A stretch of 64,000 nucleotides of DNA from Rubrivivax sp. Lineage in GTDB: Bacteria > Pseudomonadota > Gammaproteobacteria > Burkholderiales > Burkholderiaceae_C. How positions within the stretch are numbered: the stretch's first letter is position 1; every line of letters starts with the position of its first letter. The notes beneath the pieces are model-generated. The model searched no databases. It was not told the origin of the DNA and saw nothing but the letters and a program-made list of their open reading frames with translations. The stretch is from contig JAHBZT010000001.1 of NCBI GenBank assembly GCA_019635315.1, positions 1,038,001 through 1,102,000 on the forward strand, in the 5' to 3' direction. Below are positions 1 to 7,235 of the stretch, piece after piece. Made by a program: the position numbers and the translations under genes.

Positions 1-4
1 CACG

Positions 5-1306
5 ATGACCGGATCAGCACGCGGCCGAGGCGGCAAGGCCCGCGCGTCGGGGCAGGCAGGCCCTGCGCCGGGCGCGGGCGAACTGGAGCGCGCCAGTGTC
101 CGCCCCCCGACCCGCGAGGAGGCGACCGCGTCGATCACGGCCACGGTGATCGAACGCGGCGGCGAACGCCTGCTGCTGCTGCCCGACGGCGACCGGCACG
201 AGCGCCGCATCCAGCGCCTGTGGCCGGGCGGCGGCGACCGGCTGTTCTGGGTGACCTTGACGATCGCCTGCGGCGACCCGGGGACCGGCAGGCGGCGCAA
301 GGCGGGCAGCGGACCCGCGGCGGCGCGCCTGGCCAAGCGCTTCGGCCACCTGGCCAAGGCCAGGCACGACCTGCACGCCTACCGGCAGTACTACCGCCCG
401 ATGCAGATCGGCAGCCCGGACATCGTCGGTGCCGTGCCCGGGCTCGGCAAGTGCGCGGGCTACTTCGACCACACGGTGCCGCTGGACAACCCGACGGTCG
501 ACGAGGTGCGTGAGGCGATCGGCGAGCTGCGGCGCTGGCTCGACGTGAACCAGGGCGACCCGGAATACCGCTCGTTCCAGTTCAACCTCGCGTTCTCGGG
601 CCACGGCGATCTCGAGGCCGACGGCGGCGGCAGCCTGGTGCTGGCCGACCGCACCCTGCCGGCCGGCGAGCTGGCGTCGATGCTGCTGGACGTGATGCCC
701 GAGGCCGAGGACCACCCGGCGCCCTGCCGGCTCGACCTCTTCCTGGACTGCTGCCACGCCGCTGCCGTGGCCAGCACGCTGACCGCGCGGCTGATCGAGC
801 TGCAGTCCGGCAACGACGCGACGGTGCGGTCGCGGCTGGACGCCGGCCAGATCTACTGCGCCTGCCTGGCGGACGAGGAGTCGTACGAACTCGCCGATGC
901 GCCGCACAGCCTGTTCACCTTCGCCTTCCTCAACGAGTGTTCGCGTTGCCGTCCCGAGGGGGCCGCGTCGTTCAACCTGGCCCTGCGCGACCTGGGCTGG
1001 TTCACCGGCGGCGGGCAGCATCCGCTGCTGCTGGACCTGACGCAGGCGCCGGGCCTGTTCAAGTTTCCGCCGATGTACGTGCTGACGCGGGGCCCGACGG
1101 CACTGCCGGCCGATGCGCTGCCCGCTTATGCGCTGCCAGGGCCGGCCGAACGGGCCGCCGATCCCGTGGGGGCCTACGTGCGCCTGGCCGCGGCCTTGCG
1201 CGAGCATGCGCGGCCGATCGAGGAACGCATCGAACGCGATCCTTCGCTGGCGGTGCCGTTCCGCCGCGAGGAGATCCTCGGCAACGCCTTCTGGCCCTTC
1301 CTCTGA
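5..1306 (+). CDS. Caspase-like (peptidase C14 / metacaspase-type) protein
   Basis: A 433-residue protein whose middle reads as a caspase fold. A hydrophobic strand near residue 80 is followed by a His motif FSGHGD (H200) and a Cys motif LFLDCCHA (D248 to A252). By comparison with metacaspases (DxCH), C250 is the likely nucleophile, with H200 as its partner. This predicts a Cys protease cutting after Arg, Lys or Asp. No signal peptide, membrane segment or extra effector domain is visible, so it is probably cytoplasmic. The first 40 residues are low-complexity (Gly, Ala, Arg), and the ATG lies only 4 bases inside the window, so the true start may be further upstream. The next gene on the same strand is a DUF4474 protein, 288 bases away. 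Bacterial orphan caspases are often linked to cell death or conflict, but nothing here shows that role directly. Confidence 0.72.
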   Translation: MTGSARGRGGKARASGQAGPAPGAGELERASVRPPTREEATASITATVIERGGERLLLLPDGDRHERRIQRLWPGGGDRLFWVTLTIACGDPGTGRRRKAGSGPAAARLAKRFGHLAKARHDLHAYRQYYRPMQIGSPDIVGAVPGLGKCAGYFDHTVPLDNPTVDEVREAIGELRRWLDVNQGDPEYRSFQFNLAFSGHGDLEADGGGSLVLADRTLPAGELASMLLDVMPEAEDHPAPCRLDLFLDCCHAAAVASTLTARLIELQSGNDATVRSRLDAGQIYCACLADEESYELADAPHSLFTFAFLNECSRCRPEGAASFNLALRDLGWFTGGGQHPLLLDLTQAPGLFKFPPMYVLTRGPTALPADALPAYALPGPAERAADPVGAYVRLAAALREHARPIEERIERDPSLAVPFRREEILGNAFWPFL

Positions 1307-1345
1307 GCGCTGCGGCGCAGGCGCGTCCGGGTCGCCGAGGCGGCA

Positions 1346-1383
1346 GGCCGGCGCGGCGCCGGCGCCTCCCGGCCGCGCCGGCC
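1346..1383. terminator. GC-rich hairpin after the caspase-like gene
   Basis: An 11-bp perfect stem (1346-1356 with 1373-1383) with a 16-nt loop lies 40 bases past the stop codon. There is no T-tract, so it may be a processing or weak terminator structure rather than a standard intrinsic terminator. Confidence 0.35.
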
Positions 1384-1594
1384 ACCGGCGTCCAGGCCGC
1401 GGCACCGCGCCTTGCCTGGGCGACACGGCGGTTGCAGAATCGGTGCCAGCGGTTGCTGACGCGCGTCATGCACGGACCGACCCTGCGGACCCGGTCGCCG
1501 GCCCGCAGCGATCGACGTGGCGGACCGGCGAGCTCTGCAGTGCCGCGCCGATCGTCGCCCCACCCGCGGGCCGCGGTCGGGCAGGAGCCACGCC

Positions 1595-2701
1595 ATGGGT
1601 GAGTGGTCCCCCAGCAGCCCCCTGGCCAAGGTCGTCCACGCCGCCGGTTTCGTCTACGACCCGGCGCAGGACATCATGGTCTCCAGGCTCGACCCCTACC
1701 AGCGTTACGGGGGCTACGACTGGCTCTACGACGTGGCCTCGCCGGCGCTGCACATGATCATCGACTGCGAGCCGTTCTACTTCGAGTACGGCGGCCATGC
1801 CTGGATGATCGAGCTGTGGAAGGGGCAGCACGGGCTGGAGTGCGGCGGCGAGATCGGGCTGTACCGCGACCGCCACCCGCTCGACCAGCGCCGGGCGCTG
1901 CCGCGCACGCGGCACTACGACTGTCCGCCGACCGACTTCGGTCTGCCGCAGATGCAGTTCACGCTCCACAAGAGCGACCGCGGCGGCGACGACAAGCTGC
2001 TGCTGCGGCGCGGCCCCGAGAAGCACTGGTGGCTGACCGGCTTCCGCTGGGGCGAGTTCGCGTCGCACACGCACGACCTGACGATGAAGCTCGAGATCAC
2101 GTTCCAGGCCGACCAGCTGCCGTTTTCCACGCGCGTGGACCGCGGCGCCGGCCGCGGCCTGCGCGATGCCTTCCTCGAGTCCGTGAAGGCCCGGGGTTAC
2201 GGCGTCAGCACCTTGGGCGCGCTGGGCCTGGCCCTCAGCTTCGACCGGCCGCGGTCGCAGCAGCCGGCGTCACGCATCCAGCTGGAGCCCTCCATGCAGC
2301 GCAAGAACGGCGAGCTGGTCGCCGCGTACAACGCGCTGCGGCAGGCCCTGGGCATCCCGAACAACGACGCCAATGCCTTCGACCCGCTGGACGGCAGGGC
2401 CGACGACGCGATCCCGCCGCTGAAGGAGGCCGCGGCGACGGTGCGCGAACGGGTGTCGCCGCCGTCAGCCAGGCCGGCCGCCGCGGGCCCTGTCAGCTCA
2501 CCGCGGGCTCCAGCAGCCGCAGCGTGCCGGCGTCGGCGTCCATCTCGGCCACCGCGCCCACCGGCAGCGTCATCTTGCGCGCGATGTGACCGAAGGGCGC
2601 GCCGCGGAAGACCGGCACGCCGAGGCCGCCGAAATAGTCGTCGAAGACCTCGTCCAGCGTCAGCGTGCCGAAGCTGCCTTCGCTGGGGCCGCAGCTGGTG
2701 A
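1595..2701 (+). CDS. DUF4474 domain protein
   Basis: The start is the ATG after GGAGCCACGCC. Residues about 15 to 200 match my recollection of the DUF4474 domain: YDPAQDIMVSRLD, then a Tyr/Trp-rich stretch (YGGYDWLYD), IIDCEPFYFEYGG, a Trp-rich WMIELWKGQHG and GGEIGLY. The function of DUF4474 is not known. No signal peptide is visible. After residue about 300 the protein becomes Arg/Pro/Ala-rich, and that part lies antisense to the 3' end of the LD-carboxypeptidase gene, a 209-bp convergent overlap. The plus strand has no stop in this frame before 2701, and no stop in any frame between 2461 and 2586. The tail is therefore either real or the result of a frameshift. It follows the caspase-like gene on the same strand, so a shared function is possible but unproven. 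Confidence 0.6.
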   Translation: MGEWSPSSPLAKVVHAAGFVYDPAQDIMVSRLDPYQRYGGYDWLYDVASPALHMIIDCEPFYFEYGGHAWMIELWKGQHGLECGGEIGLYRDRHPLDQRRALPRTRHYDCPPTDFGLPQMQFTLHKSDRGGDDKLLLRRGPEKHWWLTGFRWGEFASHTHDLTMKLEITFQADQLPFSTRVDRGAGRGLRDAFLESVKARGYGVSTLGALGLALSFDRPRSQQPASRIQLEPSMQRKNGELVAAYNALRQALGIPNNDANAFDPLDGRADDAIPPLKEAAATVRERVSPPSARPAAAGPVSSPRAPAAAACRRRRPSRPPRPPAASSCARCDRRARRGRPARRGRRNSRRRPRPASACRSCLRWGRSW

Positions 2702-3461
2702 AGCCGCCGAGCACGACGCCCGCGACGCGCGCGAGCTGCCCGCCGAGCAGCAGCGTCGACAGCATGCGGTCGACGCGGTAGACGTATTCGTTGACGTCCT
2801 CGAGGAACAGGATCGCGCCGTCGAAAGCGGGCAGGTAGGGCGTGCCGGCCAGCGAGGTGAGCACCGCGAGGTTGCCGCCGACCAGCGGGCCGCGCGCGCG
2901 GCCGCCGCGGATCGTCACCACCGGCTCCGGCGCCGGCTCGCCGGGCACGGCCAGCGGCAGCGTGCAGGGGTCGGCCTGCATCGCGACGGCGCGGAAATGC
3001 GCCATGCTGAACGGCGTCCAGTCCGAACGCCCCAGCGGCGCGTGGAAGGTGACGAGCCCGGTCTTCGCCCAGACGGCGTTGATCAGCGCCGTGAGGTCGG
3101 AGTAGCCGCCGAGGAACTTCGGATGCCGCGCGATCAGGTCCCAGTCCAGCAGCGGCAGCACGCGGTTGGCACCCGAGCCGCCGGTGATCGCCAGCAGCCC
3201 GGCGACCTCGGGGTCGGCGAAGAGCGCGTGGATGTCGTCGGCGCGCTGCTGCGGCGTGCCGGCCATGTGGCCGTAGCGCGCGCGCGCGTTCGGCGCCTCG
3301 CGCGTGCGCAGGCCCAGGGCCTGCAAGGCACGCCGCGTCTGCTCGTAGGGCGCGCGTTCGTAGACCGCGCCCGAGGGGTTGAACAGGCCGATCAGGTCGC
3401 CTTCGCCCAGGGCGCGCGGGCGCAGGGCGGCGGGGGTCGGCATTGCCGGCGCGCCGTTCAT
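2493..3461 (-). CDS. ldcA: Muramoyltetrapeptide (LD-) carboxypeptidase, S66 family
   Basis: This 322-residue cytoplasmic enzyme of peptidoglycan recycling would cut the terminal D-Ala from muropeptide tetrapeptides. Family features are in order: GLFNPSG near residue 25, TGGSGANR near 95, the nucleophile Ser in GGYSDLTA (S121), Glu in LFLEDVNEY (E221) and His in APFGHIARK (H292). The complete Ser-Glu-His triad predicts an active enzyme. MccF-type enzymes that hydrolyse microcin-like peptides share the fold and are an alternative. The start codon overlaps the stop of the upstream solute-binding protein by 4 nt, so the two are co-translated. That pairing suggests import and trimming of murein peptides or other peptides. 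An internal Met at residue 7 is another possible start. Confidence 0.85.
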   Translation of the reverse strand: MNGAPAMPTPAALRPRALGEGDLIGLFNPSGAVYERAPYEQTRRALQALGLRTREAPNARARYGHMAGTPQQRADDIHALFADPEVAGLLAITGGSGANRVLPLLDWDLIARHPKFLGGYSDLTALINAVWAKTGLVTFHAPLGRSDWTPFSMAHFRAVAMQADPCTLPLAVPGEPAPEPVVTIRGGRARGPLVGGNLAVLTSLAGTPYLPAFDGAILFLEDVNEYVYRVDRMLSTLLLGGQLARVAGVVLGGFTSCGPSEGSFGTLTLDEVFDDYFGGLGVPVFRGAPFGHIARKMTLPVGAVAEMDADAGTLRLLEPAVS

Positions 3462-5290
3462 GCGGCGGCGCCCGGGTGATCCGGGTGGGCTTCGATGTCC
3501 ACGTATTCGAACCAGTTGTTCCAGAACAGCGGCCGCCGGTAGCCGACGAGCCAGGGTTGCACCAGCGCGGTCGCCGCGAGGTGGGTGCGCAGCTTGTACG
3601 GCATCCAGGCCACGGTCAGCCGCTTGGCATGCTCGAACACCGCCTCGCGCTCGGGGCCGTCGGGCAGCGCCTGCAGCCGGGCAATCGTCGCATTCATCTC
3701 CGGCAGGTCGAAGCGCGCGAGGTTGATGCCGCCGGCCGCCGCGCCCTCGTAGCGCAGCAGGCCCTCGACGCCGTCGGGCGAGCTGGCGCGGCCGCTGACC
3801 GACCACAGCATCAGACGCCCGGCGCGCGCGGCCTTGTACTGCTCGGGCCAGGTCGCGGCGCTGAAGCGCGTGCGCAGGCCGACCGCGCTCATGTCGCGCT
3901 TCATCAGCTCGTCGTAGCGCCGCATGTCCTGGCCCGGCTGCGTGGCGACCTCCAGCGTGAGCGGCGCGCCTTCGGGCGTCTCGCGCCAGCCGTCGCCGTC
4001 GCGGTCGCGCCAGCCGTACAGCTCCAGCAGCGCACGTGCCTTGGCCGGGTTGTATTCGCTCATCTCGCTGCGCCACGCCGGGTCGTAGCCGCTCAGGTGC
4101 ACGGCCACCGGCGACTGCGCGGCCACCGCCGCGCCGTGGCGCAGCAGCGCGATCTCGCGCCCGACGTCGATGGCCAGCCCGACCGCGCGCCGCAGCGCCA
4201 CGCGCTCGGGCGCATAACCGCCGACCACCGGATGCTCCATGTTGAACATCGTGTAGTAGGTGGACGGCATCACCACGCGTTCGGCGCGGATGCCGCGCTT
4301 CGCGAGGTTGGGCGCCAGCCGGCCGCCGGGCATGGCCACCGGCGTGAAGCCGTCGGGCAGCTCGACCCAGTCCGCCTCGCCGTTCAGGAAGGCCAGCCAG
4401 GTCGGCTGCTTCTCCTCGATGATGGCGATCTCCACGCGGTCCACCATCGGCAGCCGGCGGCCGCGCAGGCGGGCCAGGATCGCGCGGCCCTCGGCATCGT
4501 CCGCGGCCGGCTCGGCGTCGTAGCGGACCTCGCGGAACAGCGGGTTGCGCTCGAGCACGATGCGCGACGATCGCCGCCACTCGGCCAGGCGGAAGGGCCC
4601 GGTGCCCACCGGGTGCTGCATCGAGAGCTCGCCCTGCGCCTCGATGACCTCGCGCGCCACCGCCGCGGTCGAGGCGCTGGCCAGCCACTGCGGGAAGCGC
4701 GGCCGCGCGGCGTCGAGCTCGAAGCGCAGCGTGTAGCGGTCGATCACGCGCAGGCCGTCGATCGGGCGGTCGTAGTCGAAGGGCTGGCGGCTCTCCACCG
4801 CAGTGCGGCGCAGCGCGGCCAGGCCGCGGATGCCGATCTGCTCGGCCGAACTCCAGCCCGGGCTGCGCGTGGCCGGGTCGGCCAGGCGCTTGAGGCTGTA
4901 GGCATAGTCGGCCGCCGTCAGCTCGCGCGCTTCGCCCTTAAAGGCCGGGTCGTCGGTGAAGCGGATGCCGCGCTTCAGCCGCACGGTCCAGCTGCGGAAG
5001 TCGGCGTCCGGCTCGGGCATCGCCGCCGCGGTGCGCGGGCGCAGCTTCACCGGCCGCGCCAGCGGGTCGAATTCGAGCAGCGTCTCGAAGATGTGCGCGG
5101 TGACGCGCAGCGAGCGCACGTCGCCGACGCGTGCCGGGTCGAAGCCGGTCTCGCTCTCGCTGGCCAGGCGCAGCACCTTGCGCGTGCCGGCCGCGCCCGG
5201 CTGCGCCGCCACAGGCCACGGCGCGGTGCCGAGCAGCGCCAGCGCCGCCGCCGAGGGCAGGCACTGCAGCAGGCGTCGGCGGTCGCTCAT
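3458..5290 (-). CDS. Peptide-type ABC transporter substrate-binding protein (SBP family 5)
   Basis: This is a 610-residue periplasmic binding protein of the OppA/DppA class. A twin-arginine-like or Sec signal (MSDRRRLLQ followed by a hydrophobic stretch ending AAQPGAAG) starts the protein. Family features include KVLRLASESETGFDP, WTVRLKRGIRFTDD near residue 110, VGTGPFRL, and a C-terminal region with FNMEHPVVGGYAPERVALRRAV. It is longer than the usual 520 to 550 residues. I chose the Met before DRRRLLQ because the upstream in-frame sequence does not look like protein. No permease or ATPase genes are nearby, so they must be encoded elsewhere or shared. The end overlaps ldcA by 4 nt, pointing to peptide or murein-peptide uptake. 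The ligand is not predictable from sequence. Confidence 0.85.
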   Translation of the reverse strand: MSDRRRLLQCLPSAAALALLGTAPWPVAAQPGAAGTRKVLRLASESETGFDPARVGDVRSLRVTAHIFETLLEFDPLARPVKLRPRTAAAMPEPDADFRSWTVRLKRGIRFTDDPAFKGEARELTAADYAYSLKRLADPATRSPGWSSAEQIGIRGLAALRRTAVESRQPFDYDRPIDGLRVIDRYTLRFELDAARPRFPQWLASASTAAVAREVIEAQGELSMQHPVGTGPFRLAEWRRSSRIVLERNPLFREVRYDAEPAADDAEGRAILARLRGRRLPMVDRVEIAIIEEKQPTWLAFLNGEADWVELPDGFTPVAMPGGRLAPNLAKRGIRAERVVMPSTYYTMFNMEHPVVGGYAPERVALRRAVGLAIDVGREIALLRHGAAVAAQSPVAVHLSGYDPAWRSEMSEYNPAKARALLELYGWRDRDGDGWRETPEGAPLTLEVATQPGQDMRRYDELMKRDMSAVGLRTRFSAATWPEQYKAARAGRLMLWSVSGRASSPDGVEGLLRYEGAAAGGINLARFDLPEMNATIARLQALPDGPEREAVFEHAKRLTVAWMPYKLRTHLAATALVQPWLVGYRRPLFWNNWFEYVDIEAHPDHPGAAA

Positions 5291-5568
5291 GGCCACGATG
5301 ATAGGCACGCGGCAGCCCCCGGCCGCCGGCCGGACCGAGCCAGCGCGACGCGTCGCCGAGGGCTCGGCGCATGGCGCCCGCGCTGTCGGGCGGCTTGCCA
5401 TTGCTGCGCCGCAACGCGAGGACCGCACCCGCCAAGTGCTTGTGCGGGGGTCATGGATCGCCTGCCGGCGCGGTTCTTGCAAGCCCGGTCCTGCCAGGTC
5501 AAGGTGGTACCCTGCGTCTCGCCGGGCGGCGCGGCGGGGTGGCCTGAGCGCTGCCGAGGAGAACGGCC

Positions 5569-6450
5569 ATGCGCCTGCCGACCCTGATCGCCCTGCTGCC
5601 GCTGCTGGCGGCCCTGGCCGCCCAGGCGGCCACCGTGCGCCTGATGTTCGAGCGCGACGACGACGTGGCGAGCAACGAGCTCGTCTTCCGCTCCCACGCC
5701 AGCCTGGACGACCTGGCGAACAACGTGATCGCGGAGCCCGACCGCATCTCGCCGATCAACATCGCGGGCAGCTTCAGCACCACGGGGCTGACCTGGGACG
5801 GCCAGCAGTTCGTGCTGATGTTCGAACGCGACGACGACGTGGCGAGCAACGAACTGGTCTTCCGCACCCATGCCAGCTTCGACGACCTGGCCGGCAACGT
5901 GATCTCGGGCCCGGACCGCATCTCGCCGATCAACATCGCGGCCAACTTCAGCACCACCGGGCTGACCTGGGACGGCCAGCAGTACGTGCTGATGTTCGAG
6001 CGCGACGACGACGTCGCGAGCAACGAGCTCATCTTCCGCACCTACGCCAGCTTCGACGACCTCGCCAACAACCTGCCCTCGGCGCCGGACCGCATCTCGC
6101 CGATCAACATCGCGGCCAATTTCAGCACCCGCGGGCTCAGCTGGGACGGCCAGCAGTACGTGCTGATGTTCGAACGCGACGACGACGTGGCGATCAACGA
6201 ACTGGTCTTCCGCACCTACGCCGACTTCGACGACCTCGCGGGCAACCTGCCTTCGGCGCCGGACCGCATCTCGCCGATCAACATCGCGGCCAACTTCAGC
6301 ACCACCGGCCTGGCCTTCGAGTGGACGGCCGACCCGCCGCCGCAGCCGGTGCCGGCGCCGGCGAGCCTGGCGCTGGCGGTGCTGGCGCTGCTGGCGGCCA
6401 CCGCCACGCCCGTGGCGCGCCGGGTCAGCCGCCGCCGCGGCCGCGCCTGA
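5569..6450 (+). CDS. Exported repeat protein with PEP-CTERM-like tail; four 58-residue repeats
   Basis: The ATG follows CGAGGAGAACGGCC. A Sec signal peptide (about residues 1-21, ending AAQAAT) leads into four near-identical 58-residue units, each beginning MFERDDDVASNEL and containing DRISPINIAANFST and TWDGQQ. The units start at 5644, 5818, 5992 and 6166, an exact 174-bp period. The tail has PAPASLAL, a short hydrophobic helix and a basic end RRVSRRRGR. That is the layout of PEP-CTERM sorting signals, with PAP in place of PEP. The protein is therefore probably exported and processed by an exosortase. The repeat is acidic (DDD) and rich in Phe, Asn and Ile. I do not recognise its fold and assign no function. 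The last 26 bases overlap the convergent RraA-like gene. Confidence 0.75.
   Translation: MRLPTLIALLPLLAALAAQAATVRLMFERDDDVASNELVFRSHASLDDLANNVIAEPDRISPINIAGSFSTTGLTWDGQQFVLMFERDDDVASNELVFRTHASFDDLAGNVISGPDRISPINIAANFSTTGLTWDGQQYVLMFERDDDVASNELIFRTYASFDDLANNLPSAPDRISPINIAANFSTRGLSWDGQQYVLMFERDDDVAINELVFRTYADFDDLAGNLPSAPDRISPINIAANFSTTGLAFEWTADPPPQPVPAPASLALAVLALLAATATPVARRVSRRRGRA
5644..6339 (+). repeat. Four in-frame 174-bp direct repeats
   Basis: The units are 5644-5817, 5818-5991, 5992-6165 and 6166-6339. They encode the 58-residue modules of the exported repeat protein. Differences cluster in codons 18 to 32 of each unit (for example SHASLDDLANNVI versus TYASFDDLANNLP). The rest is almost unchanged at the DNA level, which suggests recent amplification or gene conversion. 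Confidence 0.95.
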
Positions 6451-7159
6451 AGGCCTCGTAGCGCGCGCGGTTCGCCTCGTCGGGCGGGTACAGGCCGGGC
6501 AGCTTCGCGCCGGCGCGCACCTCGTCCATGATCCAGCCCTCGAGCCGCTCCTGCTCGACGGCTTCGGCGACCACCGCGTCCAGCAGCGCGGCCGGGATCA
6601 GCACCGCGCCGTCGTCGTCGGCGACGATGACGTCGTTCGGAAAGACCGCCACGCCACCGCAGCCGATCGGCTGCTGCCAGCCGACGAAGGTGAGCCCGGC
6701 CACCGAGGGCGGCGCGGCCGTGCCCTGGGCCCACACCGGCAGGCCGGTGGCGAGCACGCCGGGCAGGTCGCGCACGACGCCGTCGGACACCAGCGCGGCG
6801 ACGCCGCGCGCGGCCATGCGCGCGCACAGGATGTCGCCGAAGAAGCCGGCGTCGGTGGTGCCCAGCGCACCGACGACGGCGACGACCCCCGGCGGCATGG
6901 CCTCGATGGCGGCGCGCGTGGAGATCGGCGCGCCCCAGGACGCCGGCGTCGCGAGGTCCTCGCGCGCGGGCACGAAGCGCAGCGTGAAGGCGCGGCCGAT
7001 GCGCCGGCCCTGGCCGGCGGCCAGCGGCCGCGCGCCGCGCAGCCAGACGTTGCGCAGGCCCTTCTTCAGCAGCACGGTGGTCAGCGTGGCGGTGCACACG
7101 GGCGCGAGCGCTTCGGCGACGGCGGGGTCCAGCGGCAGGACAGGGGTGTCGGTGGGCAT
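6425..7159 (-). CDS. RraA-like / 4-hydroxy-4-methyl-2-oxoglutarate aldolase-family protein
   Basis: This is a 244-residue protein of the RraA/HMG aldolase fold, preceded by AAGGAGCCTGCCG. Recognisable segments are TATLTTVLLKKGLRN near residue 22, GVVAVVGALGTTDAGFFGDILCARM (substrate and metal region), GVAALVSDGVVRDLPGV with the conserved Arg-Asp, and a distal IVADDDGAVLIP. Members either act as class II pyruvate aldolases in aromatic catabolism or, as RraA, inhibit RNase E. The Arg-Asp pair supports aldolase or decarboxylase chemistry. The C-terminal 40 residues are longer than in E. coli RraA and typical of the aldolase group. No ring-cleavage genes adjoin it, so its substrate stays open. 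Confidence 0.8.
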   Translation of the reverse strand: MPTDTPVLPLDPAVAEALAPVCTATLTTVLLKKGLRNVWLRGARPLAAGQGRRIGRAFTLRFVPAREDLATPASWGAPISTRAAIEAMPPGVVAVVGALGTTDAGFFGDILCARMAARGVAALVSDGVVRDLPGVLATGLPVWAQGTAAPPSVAGLTFVGWQQPIGCGGVAVFPNDVIVADDDGAVLIPAALLDAVVAEAVEQERLEGWIMDEVRAGAKLPGLYPPDEANRARYEAFRRGRGGG

Positions 7160-7211
7160 CGGCAGGCTCCTTCGTGGTCGCCGATTCTGAATGCCGCGCC
7201 GGGCGCCACCG

Positions 7212-7232
7212 GGCGCCACCGGGTGTGGCGCC
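7212..7232 (-). terminator. Hairpin just after the five-haem cytochrome gene
   Basis: An 8-bp perfect stem (7212-7219 with 7225-7232) with a 5-nt loop begins 4 bases beyond the cytochrome stop codon on the minus strand. It lacks a U-tract, so the terminator call is tentative. Confidence 0.35.
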
Positions 7233-7235
7233 GCG

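Noticed and set aside
3159-3179. LdcA seemed to lack its catalytic Ser in the TGGSGANR motif
   Set aside because: The nucleophile of this family is in the GYSD motif. Here it is S121, and E221 and H292 complete the triad.
5644-6339. CRISPR-like direct repeats
   Set aside because: The units are 174 bp, in frame, without spacers, and encode a repeat protein.
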